Shown here in pieces: positions 44,389 through 51,330 of a stretch of 64,000 nt of DNA. How positions within the stretch are numbered: position 1 is the stretch's first letter; each line of letters begins with the position of its first letter. The DNA is from Spirosoma linguale DSM 74 (GTDB taxonomy: Bacteria; Bacteroidota; Bacteroidia; Cytophagales; Spirosomataceae). The translations under genes were made by a program, and so were the position numbers. The stretch lies in assembly GCA_000024525.1 (NCBI GenBank), contig CP001769.1:868001-932000 (forward strand). The letters are read 5' to 3'. The notes under the pieces were generated by a model. The model was not told the origin of the DNA. It was given only the letters and a program-made list of their open reading frames with translations, and did no database searches.

Positions 44389-45606
44389 TCAGCTTCCGAG
44401 CGCGTTATAGATTAACAGCTGATTGGTTGTTACAACCCGGTCGCCGGGAGCAATGCCACTTGCGAGGTAGGTTTTCGTACCGATGGTTTTGTAAATTTCG
44501 ACTTCGCGAACAACAGGCTGATTTTCCTTATTGACCAATACGACGAAATTACGGTTTTTGTCAAACACAACAGCTCCCGCCGGAATGGCTACCCGCTGGT
44601 CACGACCGGCATAGGTAACGCTTACGTTGGCAAACATTTCGGGCTTAAGGCGGTAATCAGCGTTATCGAGCGTGACGCGCACTTTCAGAGTTTTACTGTC
44701 GGGGTCAAGGACGTTAAAAATCTTGTCAATTCGTCCGTGGAAAACCTTATCCGGGTAGGAGATGGTCGTTATTGTAGCTGCGTCACCTTCGTGTACGTTA
44801 GCCAGGTCGGATTCGTAAACGTTAGCCAGCACCCAAACATGGTCGAGGTTAGAAACGGTAAACAGATTCTCGGGGTCATCGGAACGAAGCTCCATGCCCG
44901 ATGAGGCCGATTTCTCGACGATAAAGCCACTCATGGGAGATTTTACGAGGTAAACAGAGCCCGTACCACCAACAATCCGACGTCGTTCGGCAACACGGTT
45001 AAGCTCGCCCTTGGCCGCTTGTAGCTGTTCCTGACTGGCTACCAAGTCCTTCTGTGAGCTAAGACCGGCTTTGGTCATATCTTCTGTTACCTGCTGGTTT
45101 TTCTGCGCAACGGCAAATTGACCGCGAGCGGCTACGGCCTGTTGTTCGAGGTCGGCAAGGTCACCAGAGCGAATTACGGCCAGTACCTGCCCCTTTCGAA
45201 CGTAATCACCCAAGTCCGCCTTCAGCGTCTCAATATGGCCGCCTACCAGCGGAAACACTTTAACCACCTGATCCTGGTTGAAGGTAATCTTACCCGTCAG
45301 GTTAAGCTCATTTTTGGCATTCTCTAGCTTTGCGGTATCAAACGTAGCCGTGGCGAGCAAGTTGGTTTCCCGGCGTGATGGATCAGCAGATGCCTCACCT
45401 GATTTTGACTCACTATGGCAGCTCATTAAACCCGACAGCAGCAAAGCGCCTGTCAGGACCTGAATACCAATCCGGATAGGGCTGAGAAATTTGGTAAGCT
45501 GCCCAACGACTAACTGATTCGGTATCGGGACTAACTGACGGCGCAACCTGAGCCACCGTGTATAAAGTGGATAGTTGTTTATTGGGAAAAGCGGGTGTTT
45601 GTTCAT
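44389..45606 (-). CDS. RND efflux periplasmic adaptor lipoprotein (CusB/HlyD type)
   Basis: A 405-residue membrane-fusion protein. The lipobox is GLMSC with Cys at 63; the 45-residue basic N-terminus before it is unusually long, but no alternative start was found. Then follow a barrel-sandwich half (VFPLVGGHIETLKADLGDYVRKGQVL), a helical hairpin (about 150-200), the second half (YLVKSPMSGFIVEKSAS) and a beta-barrel domain (LDHVWVLANVYESDLANV). Family members link an inner-membrane RND pump to an outer-membrane channel. No pump or channel gene is adjacent, so partners must be elsewhere. Confidence 0.85.
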   Translation of the reverse strand: MNKHPLFPINNYPLYTRWLRLRRQLVPIPNQLVVGQLTKFLSPIRIGIQVLTGALLLSGLMSCHSESKSGEASADPSRRETNLLATATFDTAKLENAKNELNLTGKITFNQDQVVKVFPLVGGHIETLKADLGDYVRKGQVLAVIRSGDLADLEQQAVAARGQFAVAQKNQQVTEDMTKAGLSSQKDLVASQEQLQAAKGELNRVAERRRIVGGTGSVYLVKSPMSGFIVEKSASSGMELRSDDPENLFTVSNLDHVWVLANVYESDLANVHEGDAATITTISYPDKVFHGRIDKIFNVLDPDSKTLKVRVTLDNADYRLKPEMFANVSVTYAGRDQRVAIPAGAVVFDKNRNFVVLVNKENQPVVREVEIYKTIGTKTYLASGIAPGDRVVTTNQLLIYNALGS

Positions 45607-45694
45607 GGCTATATTTTGCGTTACAAAAGTCCAGAACAGTAATTAAACCCCTCTTAAACCAAAATTAAAAGATTGTTAAACCCCTTTAATAATC

Positions 45695-45725
45695 GAAACC
45701 CCCACTGGAGGCCAGTGGGGGTTTC
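45695..45725 (-). terminator. Terminator-like stem after the YtxH genes
   Basis: A 14-bp perfect stem (45695-45708 with 45712-45725) with a 3-nt loop. It lies 34 bp past the stop of the first YtxH gene on the minus strand. The following T-run is interrupted (TTTCGATTATT). Confidence 0.7.
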
Positions 45726-45758
45726 TTTCAAGAACGTTGAGTAAATCAAGAGTACTGC

Positions 45759-46133
45759 TTAGCTGACTTTAAACGAAGACTGAGCGTCGTCTACACCTTC
45801 CCGAGCATCGTCGGCCAGTTCGTCAACTTTGTCATTATACTGACTTTTAACATTTTCTTTGTTCGTGTTGACCGAGGCCTGAGCCTGCTCTTTATACTGA
45901 TTGATTTGATCTTTCGCCTTTTCAGTATACTGGCTCACTTGCGTTTTTGCCTGCTCAAATCCTTCCTTAACCTGAGACACACCCTTCTCCCACTGATCTT
46001 TCAGGTCACCGGAACGCTTGTTTGCTTCTTCAGTTAATTTATCTCTTGTTTCCTTGCCGCTACGGGGAGCTGTCAGAATACCAATAACAACGCCTGTGAT
46101 GATACCGGTTAGAAAATCTCTTGTGCTTCTCAT
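45759..46133 (-). CDS. YtxH-domain stress protein
   Basis: A 124-residue protein. Residues 6-24 are a glycine-containing membrane helix (FLTGIITGVVIGILTAP) followed by RSGKETRDKL, the YtxH hallmark. The rest is a charged amphipathic helix with heptad and 11-residue-like periodicity (EKAKDQINQYKEQAQ), as in LEA-like stress proteins. Bacillus YtxH is a general stress protein of unknown mechanism. It lies 48 bp after the second YtxH gene, and the pair is probably one transcript. Confidence 0.85.
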   Translation of the reverse strand: MRSTRDFLTGIITGVVIGILTAPRSGKETRDKLTEEANKRSGDLKDQWEKGVSQVKEGFEQAKTQVSQYTEKAKDQINQYKEQAQASVNTNKENVKSQYNDKVDELADDAREGVDDAQSSFKVS

Positions 46134-46181
46134 GATTTTGCCTGTTTTAGGTGAGTTGGTAGATAAAAATAGTGAACTGAA

Positions 46182-46433
46182 TTATTGTCTTGCCTTACGT
46201 TTGGCCTGATTAACGACATCCTGGGTCTTTTCGGTAGCTGAATCAACATACTCATTATACTGACTCTTGATGCTTTCCAAACCCGACTGGAGTTGATCCT
46301 GGAGATCCTTAAAGAATGAGTCAGACTCTGACGAAATGCGTTTGCGCGTCTTCTGTCCGCTTTCGGGGGCGAGTAAGATTCCAACAATAGCGCCAACAGC
46401 TAAACCTACTAATATTCCTGGCAATGCTTTCAT
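46182..46433 (-). CDS. Short YtxH-domain stress protein
   Basis: An 83-residue paralogue of its neighbour: membrane helix (ILVGLAVGAIVGILLAP, about 6-22), ESGQKTRKRI, then a charged helix of about 50 residues. It is likely the first gene of the YtxH pair. A sigma54-like site (46486-46501) lies 54 bp upstream measured from its -12 element, the same distance as for the 55-residue membrane peptide gene. Confidence 0.85.
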   Translation of the reverse strand: MKALPGILVGLAVGAIVGILLAPESGQKTRKRISSESDSFFKDLQDQLQSGLESIKSQYNEYVDSATEKTQDVVNQAKRKARQ

Positions 46434-46485
46434 AGTTTCTGAAACTTATGTGAATGAGTTACTGAGTTATCAATGACAGATGAGT

Positions 46486-46501
46486 AGAAAATTTTATACC
46501 A
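46486..46501 (-). promoter_or_regulatory. Weak sigma54-like element before the YtxH pair
   Basis: Minus-strand TGGTATAAAATTTTCT has GG at 46500-46499 and, after exactly 10 bases, TC at 46488-46487. It resembles the stronger element at 47098-47114 (TTGGCACAAATTTTTCT). The -24 lacks CAC and the -12 has TC for GC, so it is only a candidate. Confidence 0.3.
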
Positions 46502-46715
46502 GTAATTCGTTTAGTGGATTAACTAACTGATGATGAGCGCATTGTTATACATAAATGCCTTTGCTTACTTTACGTTTGGTGAGGACTTTTTTCCACAAGG
46601 CCGTCCACGATTTACGCAACTGACACCCCATCCGGTAGCTTAAGAAATAAGCTTAGCTAGACAAGTATACATATTTATGGTTGAACACGCCATGACTTCC
46701 TTAAACTCAAGGCAT

Positions 46716-46755
46716 ATAAAATAAAAATCCCCGCGCTCAATTTGGCGCAGGGATT
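46716..46755 (-). terminator. Intrinsic terminator of the small membrane peptide gene
   Basis: Stem arms 46726-46736 and 46745-46755 pair with one C-A mismatch. On the minus strand they are followed by a U-rich run (TTTTTATTTTAT). Confidence 0.65.
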
Positions 46756-46877
46756 CCGTACCCACCGTAACTTGTACTTAACCTAAAATGTAATCACCTA
46801 AATGAATAGGAATGCTATTTAGACTTATATAACCTACCTGAGGTTACTTTGTCAGTATCGTTCAGGTACTTTTTTCT

Positions 46878-47045
46878 CTACACGCTTCTCCCTTGTATCA
46901 ATCGGAGTATAACCGCGATAACAGCAATTACCAACAGGACGTGGATTAAGCCGCTAGACGCTATACCTGCTCCCAGAACCCCCAGGAATCCCAGGAGCCA
47001 TATGATAACAAGCACTACGGCTATTGTGTAAAGAAGGTTTCCCAT
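46878..47045 (-). CDS. lmo0937-type small membrane protein
   Basis: A 55-residue hydrophobic protein starting MGNLLYTIAVVLVIIWLLGF, with two membrane helices (about 3-22 and 30-50) joined by GVLGAGIASSG and ending RLIQGRSV. This matches the widespread lmo0937 family, often found near stress genes. The frame is open to 47114, but that start lies inside the sigma54-like promoter; the ATG at 47043-47045 fits the family length. Function is unknown. Confidence 0.82.
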   Translation of the reverse strand: MGNLLYTIAVVLVIIWLLGFLGVLGAGIASSGLIHVLLVIAVIAVILRLIQGRSV

Positions 47046-47097
47046 TATATTTCGTGAGTAAATCAGAATAAGCCATTTTGCAATCGTAAAGGGATAG

Positions 47098-47114
47098 AGA
47101 AAAATTTGTGCCAA
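47098..47114 (-). promoter_or_regulatory. Sigma54-like promoter of the small membrane peptide gene
   Basis: Minus-strand TTGGCACAAATTTTTCT has a perfect TTGGCAC -24 element. After GG (47112-47111) and exactly 10 bases comes TC (47100-47099) where GC is consensus. Transcription would begin about 40 nt before the ATG at 47045. A 24-bp palindrome and CGTAGAAAA lie 130-173 bp further upstream. Confidence 0.5.
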
Positions 47115-47242
47115 CTACCAATAAATTCATTTGTTGAGGTTGAGTCCGCTGGTAAAATGACCCTATAAGCTTGGAAATGAGCTTATATGAGAAGTATTTA
47201 TTCAAATGCCATATAGTTCAGCAGTTGTAGAATTAAATGTAG

Positions 47243-47266
47243 ATGTGTGGAAATATTTCCACACAT
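47243..47266. promoter_or_regulatory. 24-bp perfect palindrome
   Basis: The half-site ATGTGTGGAAAT is followed directly by its reverse complement, with no loop. It contains TGTGGAAA and TTTCCACA, which resemble the TGTAGAAA/TTTCTACA elements seen in nearby promoters. It lies 131-154 bp upstream of the -24 element at 47111-47112, a usual enhancer distance. Confidence 0.6.
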
Positions 47267-47276
47267 GGGGAATTTC

Positions 47277-47285
47277 CGTAGAAAA
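47277..47285 (-). promoter_or_regulatory. TTTCTACG element, candidate enhancer site
   Basis: Minus strand reads TTTTCTACG. It lies 165-173 bp upstream of the sigma54-like promoter of the small membrane peptide gene and has the same orientation relative to it as the sites at 50398 and 52902. Confidence 0.35.
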
Positions 47286-47539
47286 ATAGCCCATTCTCTT
47301 CCACTACTAGGTGAAACTCCTTAAAACGAATTAGGCCTAATTTAAGCAGTATTAACTCACAATCAGTTAAGTTATTGGCCTTTAGTTGTTATTACATGCA
47401 TGTTTTATAGTAGGGAATGAATTTTCGGCATCATATTTTATATAGAAAAGAAGTAAGTAAGAAATTTTAGAAAACAAAATATACCGTGGTAAGACCGATA
47501 ATAGGCGTTAATGCGGGACAGCAATTTAGACCAACCGTA

Positions 47540-47914
47540 ATGAATACAACAGCTCTTGCTAAACGAGTGTTGATTGTCGATGATGAAGCGGATATATGCT
47601 TGCTATTATCTGGACTGTTACGTCGGTTAGGTTATCAACCTACCTGTGCTCATTTTATAGAAGAAGGCCGTCAATGGCTGGATTCACAGCAGTTTGATGC
47701 TATATTCCTGGACCTGAATCTTCCGGATGGACTGGGATTCGATTTGCTTCCATTCATAAAGGATGGGCAGAATGAGGCTAAAGTAATCATGATAAGTGCC
47801 TTCGACGGGCAGGCTGAAAGACGACGTGCAACGGAGCAGGGAGCCGATTATTTTATTGGTAAACCATTCACCCGTCGCTCGGTTGAGACAGCATTGCAAA
47901 CCATTCAGGTTTGA
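47540..47914 (+). CDS. Single-domain response regulator
   Basis: A 124-residue receiver. The acidic pocket is IVDDEAD (near 12-18), phospho-acceptor D58 (IFLDLNLPDG), switch Ser (MISAFDG) and Lys in IGKPFTR. There is no output domain, so it acts by protein contact or phosphate shuttling. A GTG start at 47486 would add 18 residues; the ATG at 47540 (MNTTALAKRVLIVDDE) is preferred. It is 101 bp before the sigma54 activator gene and is probably in the same circuit. Confidence 0.88.
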   Translation: MNTTALAKRVLIVDDEADICLLLSGLLRRLGYQPTCAHFIEEGRQWLDSQQFDAIFLDLNLPDGLGFDLLPFIKDGQNEAKVIMISAFDGQAERRRATEQGADYFIGKPFTRRSVETALQTIQV

Positions 47915-48015
47915 GTAACTTTGTTCATAAAGCCAACGAGGGCTTACTCCCGTTGCACACAACGCTGTGTTAACCAGCCCAGGCGTGGTCTATTTGAACA
48001 AGCTTCTTCCTCTTC

Positions 48016-49488
48016 ATGGAAAAAATTCTGATTATTGACGATAACAACGACATATGTCTGCTTTTAGAACGTTTTTTGACAAAGCAGGGGTATAAGACGG
48101 CATCGGTTCAGCGGGGGGATGATGGTCTCGTTCTGTTGCGTAAAGAATCGTTTGAGTTAGTCATTTGTGATTTCAAACTTCCTGACATAGATGGTCTTGA
48201 AATGCTTCGCCGTATTAAGGTGATGCATCCCACAACCGCTGTCATTATCATTACCGGTTACTCCGATGTGCGTGTTGCTGTGCAAACAGTGAAACACGGG
48301 GCGTATGACTACGTAACCAAACCGCTTTACCCCGACGAAATCCTGTACACCATCAAAGGTGCACTCGAACGTCGTGGGCAATCTCTAAGTCAAGCTAAGG
48401 CAGTCACCCCGGCTGCAGCACCCGCTGTTAAATCCAGCACCGTCAAAGCAGCATCGGGTAAGTCGTCGCTAACGCCCGATGGTAAACGGTTCATTTTCGG
48501 AAAGAGCCGGGCAGCTGAACAACTTCAAAAACACATTGATCTGATTGCGCCAACCGATATGTCCGTCATTATTACGGGCGAAACCGGTACAGGGAAAGAG
48601 TTTGTTGCCAATGCTATTCATTTGAAAAGCAAACGGGCAGACAAACCTTTTGTCGCTATTGATTGTGGAGCCTTAGGAAAAGAATTAGCGGGTAGCGAGT
48701 TGTTCGGCCATGTAAAAGGGTCGTTCACTGGTGCCATGTCCGACAAGGCCGGCAGTTTCGAATATGCCAACGGCGGAACTATCTTTCTCGACGAGATCGG
48801 CAATTTATCCTACGATAACCAGATCAAATTGCTCAGGGTATTGCAGGAGCGTAAAATCCGGCGTATTGGTAGCAATCAGGATATTCCGGTTGACGTACGT
48901 ATCATCGTTGCTACCAATGAAGACCTTCGTGAAGCGGTACGGCAGGGTAAATTCCGCGAAGATATTTACCACCGCATTGCGGAGTTTGAGATGCATTTGT
49001 CACCCCTGCGTGAGCGAAAAGCCGATGTCATGATCTTTGCCGAGCACTTTCTTGAATCGGCTAATCAGCAACTGGAAAAGGATATTCTGGGGTTTGAGGA
49101 GGAAGCTAAGGAAAAGCTCAAGGAATACTACTGGCACGGTAACCTGCGCGAGTTGCAGAATGTAGTGAAGCGTGCCGTATTACTTACACAAGGAGATTAT
49201 ATTGAAGCCGATGTGCTACCCCAGGAGATAATATCTCCCCAGTACTTGACGGCGGAAGATACCGGGACATCATCCATTCAAATCAACTATGACCCGGCCC
49301 GCCCTGGTGTGCCCGTCTTTAGTCAATCGGCTGCTAATTTGAAATCAGTTTCCGAAAATGCCGAGCGGGCCGCTATTCTGAAAGTTCTGGAGAAAACTGG
49401 TTATAATAAAACTAAAGCAGCCGAAGTGCTTAATATTGATCGTAAGACTCTATACAACAAACTAAAGGCTTATGACATCCATCTGTAA
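48016..49488 (+). CDS. NtrC-family sigma54-dependent response regulator
   Basis: A 490-residue activator. Receiver (1-120) with D52 (VICDFKLPD), linker rich in Ala/Ser/Lys (125-155), AAA+ domain with Walker A GETGTGKE (near 188), GSFTGA loop near 235 that contacts sigma54, Walker B GGTIFLDEI, and a Fis-type helix-turn-helix at the C-terminus (NKTKAAEVLNIDRKTLYNKL). All parts needed to drive sigma54 promoters are intact. The cognate kinase may be the receiver-PAS-kinase at 51331-52809 or an unlinked one. Several sigma54-like promoters in the window are candidate targets. Confidence 0.95.
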   Translation: MEKILIIDDNNDICLLLERFLTKQGYKTASVQRGDDGLVLLRKESFELVICDFKLPDIDGLEMLRRIKVMHPTTAVIIITGYSDVRVAVQTVKHGAYDYVTKPLYPDEILYTIKGALERRGQSLSQAKAVTPAAAPAVKSSTVKAASGKSSLTPDGKRFIFGKSRAAEQLQKHIDLIAPTDMSVIITGETGTGKEFVANAIHLKSKRADKPFVAIDCGALGKELAGSELFGHVKGSFTGAMSDKAGSFEYANGGTIFLDEIGNLSYDNQIKLLRVLQERKIRRIGSNQDIPVDVRIIVATNEDLREAVRQGKFREDIYHRIAEFEMHLSPLRERKADVMIFAEHFLESANQQLEKDILGFEEEAKEKLKEYYWHGNLRELQNVVKRAVLLTQGDYIEADVLPQEIISPQYLTAEDTGTSSIQINYDPARPGVPVFSQSAANLKSVSENAERAAILKVLEKTGYNKTKAAEVLNIDRKTLYNKLKAYDIHL

Positions 49489-49509
49489 TACTAATTCTCA
49501 AACGGTACT

Positions 49510-49544
49510 AAAAAAGCCAAACGCTTAACACGTTTGGCTTTTTT
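49510..49544. terminator. Bidirectional terminator between the sigma54 activator and the outer-membrane barrel gene
   Basis: A 14-bp perfect stem (49510-49523 with 49531-49544) with loop CTTAACA and A/T-runs on both sides. Confidence 0.88.
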
Positions 49545-49561
49545 AATGTGTAAGCTACTGC

Positions 49562-50206
49562 TTAATTAATGCTGAAACCTACCGAAAGCAAACCAACACC
49601 GTTTTTGGCACTTCCCAATAACGTTTTAGCTGCTCCACTGTTGGCAACTTGCTTAAGACCCTGTTCGTAACGGGCTCCGATAAATGCTTTACCAAAATAA
49701 AGATTAATCCCACCTGCAATACCGTAGTCTACTTTATTAAAATTATCCCGGTTAATTGCGGCTGTACCCGTACCAAAATCACTGTTGGAATTGATATTCG
49801 AGTTCAGGAGATAAGACACGTAAGGACCCGCCTGAAGCTCAACAGCCTGGCCGAGCTTAAACGTTGCCAGAACCGGCAATTCGGCGTAGTTTAGTTTGAA
49901 CGTGTTCTTTCCGTTAACGCCCAATACATTAAAATCAGCTGATGCGCCTTTCGTCATGTACAGCAATTCAGGCTGAATGGCGAAAAACTCTCCAATAGGT
50001 GCCTGTGCAAACACACCCACATGGTAACCAATACGTTCGTTCTTATTGGTTGCCCCCTGGCTGTCGTAAAATAAGGAACTGGCATTTAAGCCACCTTTGA
50101 TACCAACTCGCGTCCGTCCCTGAGCCAGGGCATCCGACGAATTAAAAACAATTGTACCGGTTAGTAAAACGGCACTTGTCAGCAAGGTATTGACTAACTT
50201 TTTCAT
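49562..50206 (-). CDS. Outer-membrane beta-barrel protein (porin-family, PF13568-like)
   Basis: A 214-residue exported protein. The signal peptide is cut near ALAQG (residue 29). The mature part is an eight-stranded barrel by pattern: GIKGGLNASSLFY, GYHVGVFAQAPI, FFAIQPELLYMTKGAS, LNYAELPVLATFKL, LQAGPYVSYLL, VDYGIAGGINLYFG and the last strand GLLSVGFSIN with a C-terminal Asn rather than Phe. Function is unknown; related proteins are often stress- or envelope-linked. It converges with the sigma54 activator gene and has its own candidate sigma54 promoter. Confidence 0.88.
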   Translation of the reverse strand: MKKLVNTLLTSAVLLTGTIVFNSSDALAQGRTRVGIKGGLNASSLFYDSQGATNKNERIGYHVGVFAQAPIGEFFAIQPELLYMTKGASADFNVLGVNGKNTFKLNYAELPVLATFKLGQAVELQAGPYVSYLLNSNINSNSDFGTGTAAINRDNFNKVDYGIAGGINLYFGKAFIGARYEQGLKQVANSGAAKTLLGSAKNGVGLLSVGFSIN

Positions 50207-50262
50207 AACTATTAGTGAATTAGAAAACAGATTATAAACTTTATCTGTGATATTTCATAATA

Positions 50263-50279
50263 GGTTAAAATCGTGCCAA
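50263..50279 (-). promoter_or_regulatory. Sigma54-like -24 element before the outer-membrane barrel gene
   Basis: Minus-strand TTGGCACGATTTTAACC has a perfect 8-bp TTGGCACG. The -12 region reads AC in place of GC (50265-50264), so it is degenerate. The -12 C is 58 bp before the ATG. TGTAGAAAC lies 121-129 bp upstream. Confidence 0.42.
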
Positions 50280-50397
50280 TACCCTATAAGATGGCTCTAA
50301 AAGGCCTATCGTATTGTATTATACCTATTTGTGAGCGGAAAAGTATTAGAGTTTTGTGGCGTTGAAATTGACGAGATGCGGAGTAAATTCCCCATTT

Positions 50398-50406
50398 TGT
50401 AGAAAC
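50398..50406 (-). promoter_or_regulatory. TTTCTACA element, candidate enhancer site
   Basis: Minus strand reads GTTTCTACA. It lies 121-129 bp upstream of the -24 GG at 50276-50277, almost the same spacing as the nearer copy before the YdaT-like gene (122-130 bp). Confidence 0.4.
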
Positions 50407-50653
50407 ATCCAGTCAGTTTTTCTAAATTAGCCTATAAAATAAATCAAGTATATAATTCTTGTTTTTTCATGTATTTTGGTCAATAATTGATAAAAGAAGA
50501 GGAATAAGTGATAAAAGATGTCCTTTTATTATAAATAATTTTGTTCGAGTTGATCAAAAAGAGTAGGATAGCGTAAATTGATTGAAACAACTTTAAATAA
50601 AATAACATATGGTCTAGTGCAGATTGCTCATTAAAAAAAACAATGTTTTTGAG

Positions 50654-50661
50654 TATCTTTG
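50654..50661 (+). promoter_or_regulatory. Possible -7 element before the second receiver gene
   Basis: TATCTTTG fits TAnnTTTG. It lies about 140 bp before the ATG at 50802. The nearest TTG (50624-50626) is too far for a standard -33. Confidence 0.35.
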
Positions 50662-50801
50662 AAAGAAGGAACAGCTTCCAAATTAATTAAAATGGATTTT
50701 GGGTGTTGATCTAAGCGCGATAAGCCGTTTGTCAATTACCTACTCAAGCGTAAGAGTCAATAAATTCAGGTTGCCGTAACTTCTTTATCCAACTTAACCG
50801 T

Positions 50802-51242
50802 ATGCACCGTAAGCAAGCCCTTATGACCATCCTGATTGCTGATGACGATTCCGATGATCGCTTATTCATGGAACGCGCCCTTCGACAGAGTGGATACACA
50901 CAAACTATTCAATTCGTTGAAGACGGCGAGGACCTGATGGAGTATCTGCACCGTAAAGGTCGTTATACCGAACAGAATGCCCCCTGGCCCGACCTGCTGA
51001 TTCTTGACCTGAATATGCCGCGGAAGAATGGCTTCCAGGCACTTAGTGAAATTAAAGACGACTCCAAACTGCGTCGATTACCCGTTGTCGTTATGACAAC
51101 ATCCTCAGCCGATGAAGATATATTGAAGACTTATACATTAGGCGTGAATTCATTCGTTACGAAGCCATTCAACTTTAACCGGTTGGTTGAAATGGTTGGT
51201 GCCCTCAAGACCTACTGGATGGATACTGTTAAATTGCCGTAA
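50802..51242 (+). CDS. Single-domain response regulator (Rcp1/CheY-like)
   Basis: A 146-residue receiver of the Rcp1 type, which interacts with PAS/phytochrome-like kinases. Visible: ILIADDDSDDRLFMERAL, DGEDLMEYL, phospho-acceptor in LLILDLNMPRKNG, switch Thr in VVMTTSSADED and Lys in FVTKPFNF. No output domain. A start at the next ATG (50823) is possible. It precedes the receiver-PAS-kinase by 88 bp, and the two are likely partners. Confidence 0.9.
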   Translation: MHRKQALMTILIADDDSDDRLFMERALRQSGYTQTIQFVEDGEDLMEYLHRKGRYTEQNAPWPDLLILDLNMPRKNGFQALSEIKDDSKLRRLPVVVMTTSSADEDILKTYTLGVNSFVTKPFNFNRLVEMVGALKTYWMDTVKLP

Positions 51243-51330
51243 GTTGTACTCAGGTTTTTCAGTACGATACCAGTTAACTGGTGTTCGTGTCTACCTGTTG
51301 TTCACCAAGATTCGTTAACTGCTTGCCTTT

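Larger units (their letters stand above)
46434..46877. other. 444-bp intergenic region between the YtxH pair and the small membrane peptide gene
   Basis: No coding frame is supported. It holds the candidate promoter of the YtxH pair (46486-46501), a TTTTTTCCACA stretch near 46587-46597 and the terminator of the next gene (46716-46755). Confidence 0.6.
47046..47539. other. 494-bp regulatory region between the small membrane peptide gene and a receiver gene
   Basis: Divergent region without credible coding frames. It holds the sigma54-like promoter (47098-47114), a perfect 24-bp palindrome (47243-47266), CGTAGAAAA (47277-47285) and a weak GG-N10-GC site toward the receiver gene (47334-47347). 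Confidence 0.65.
50207..50801. other. 595-bp AT-rich intergenic region
   Basis: Divergent region between the outer-membrane barrel gene and a receiver gene. It holds the sigma54-like site (50263-50279), a TGTAGAAAC element (50398-50406), a weak TGGC-N7-TTGA match at 50357-50371 and a TATCTTTG -7-like element at 50654-50661. No coding frame was found. Confidence 0.6.

Noticed and set aside
47334..47347. GG-N10-GC match pointing to the receiver gene at 47540
   Set aside because: Poor -24 and -12 surroundings and about 190 bp from the start codon.
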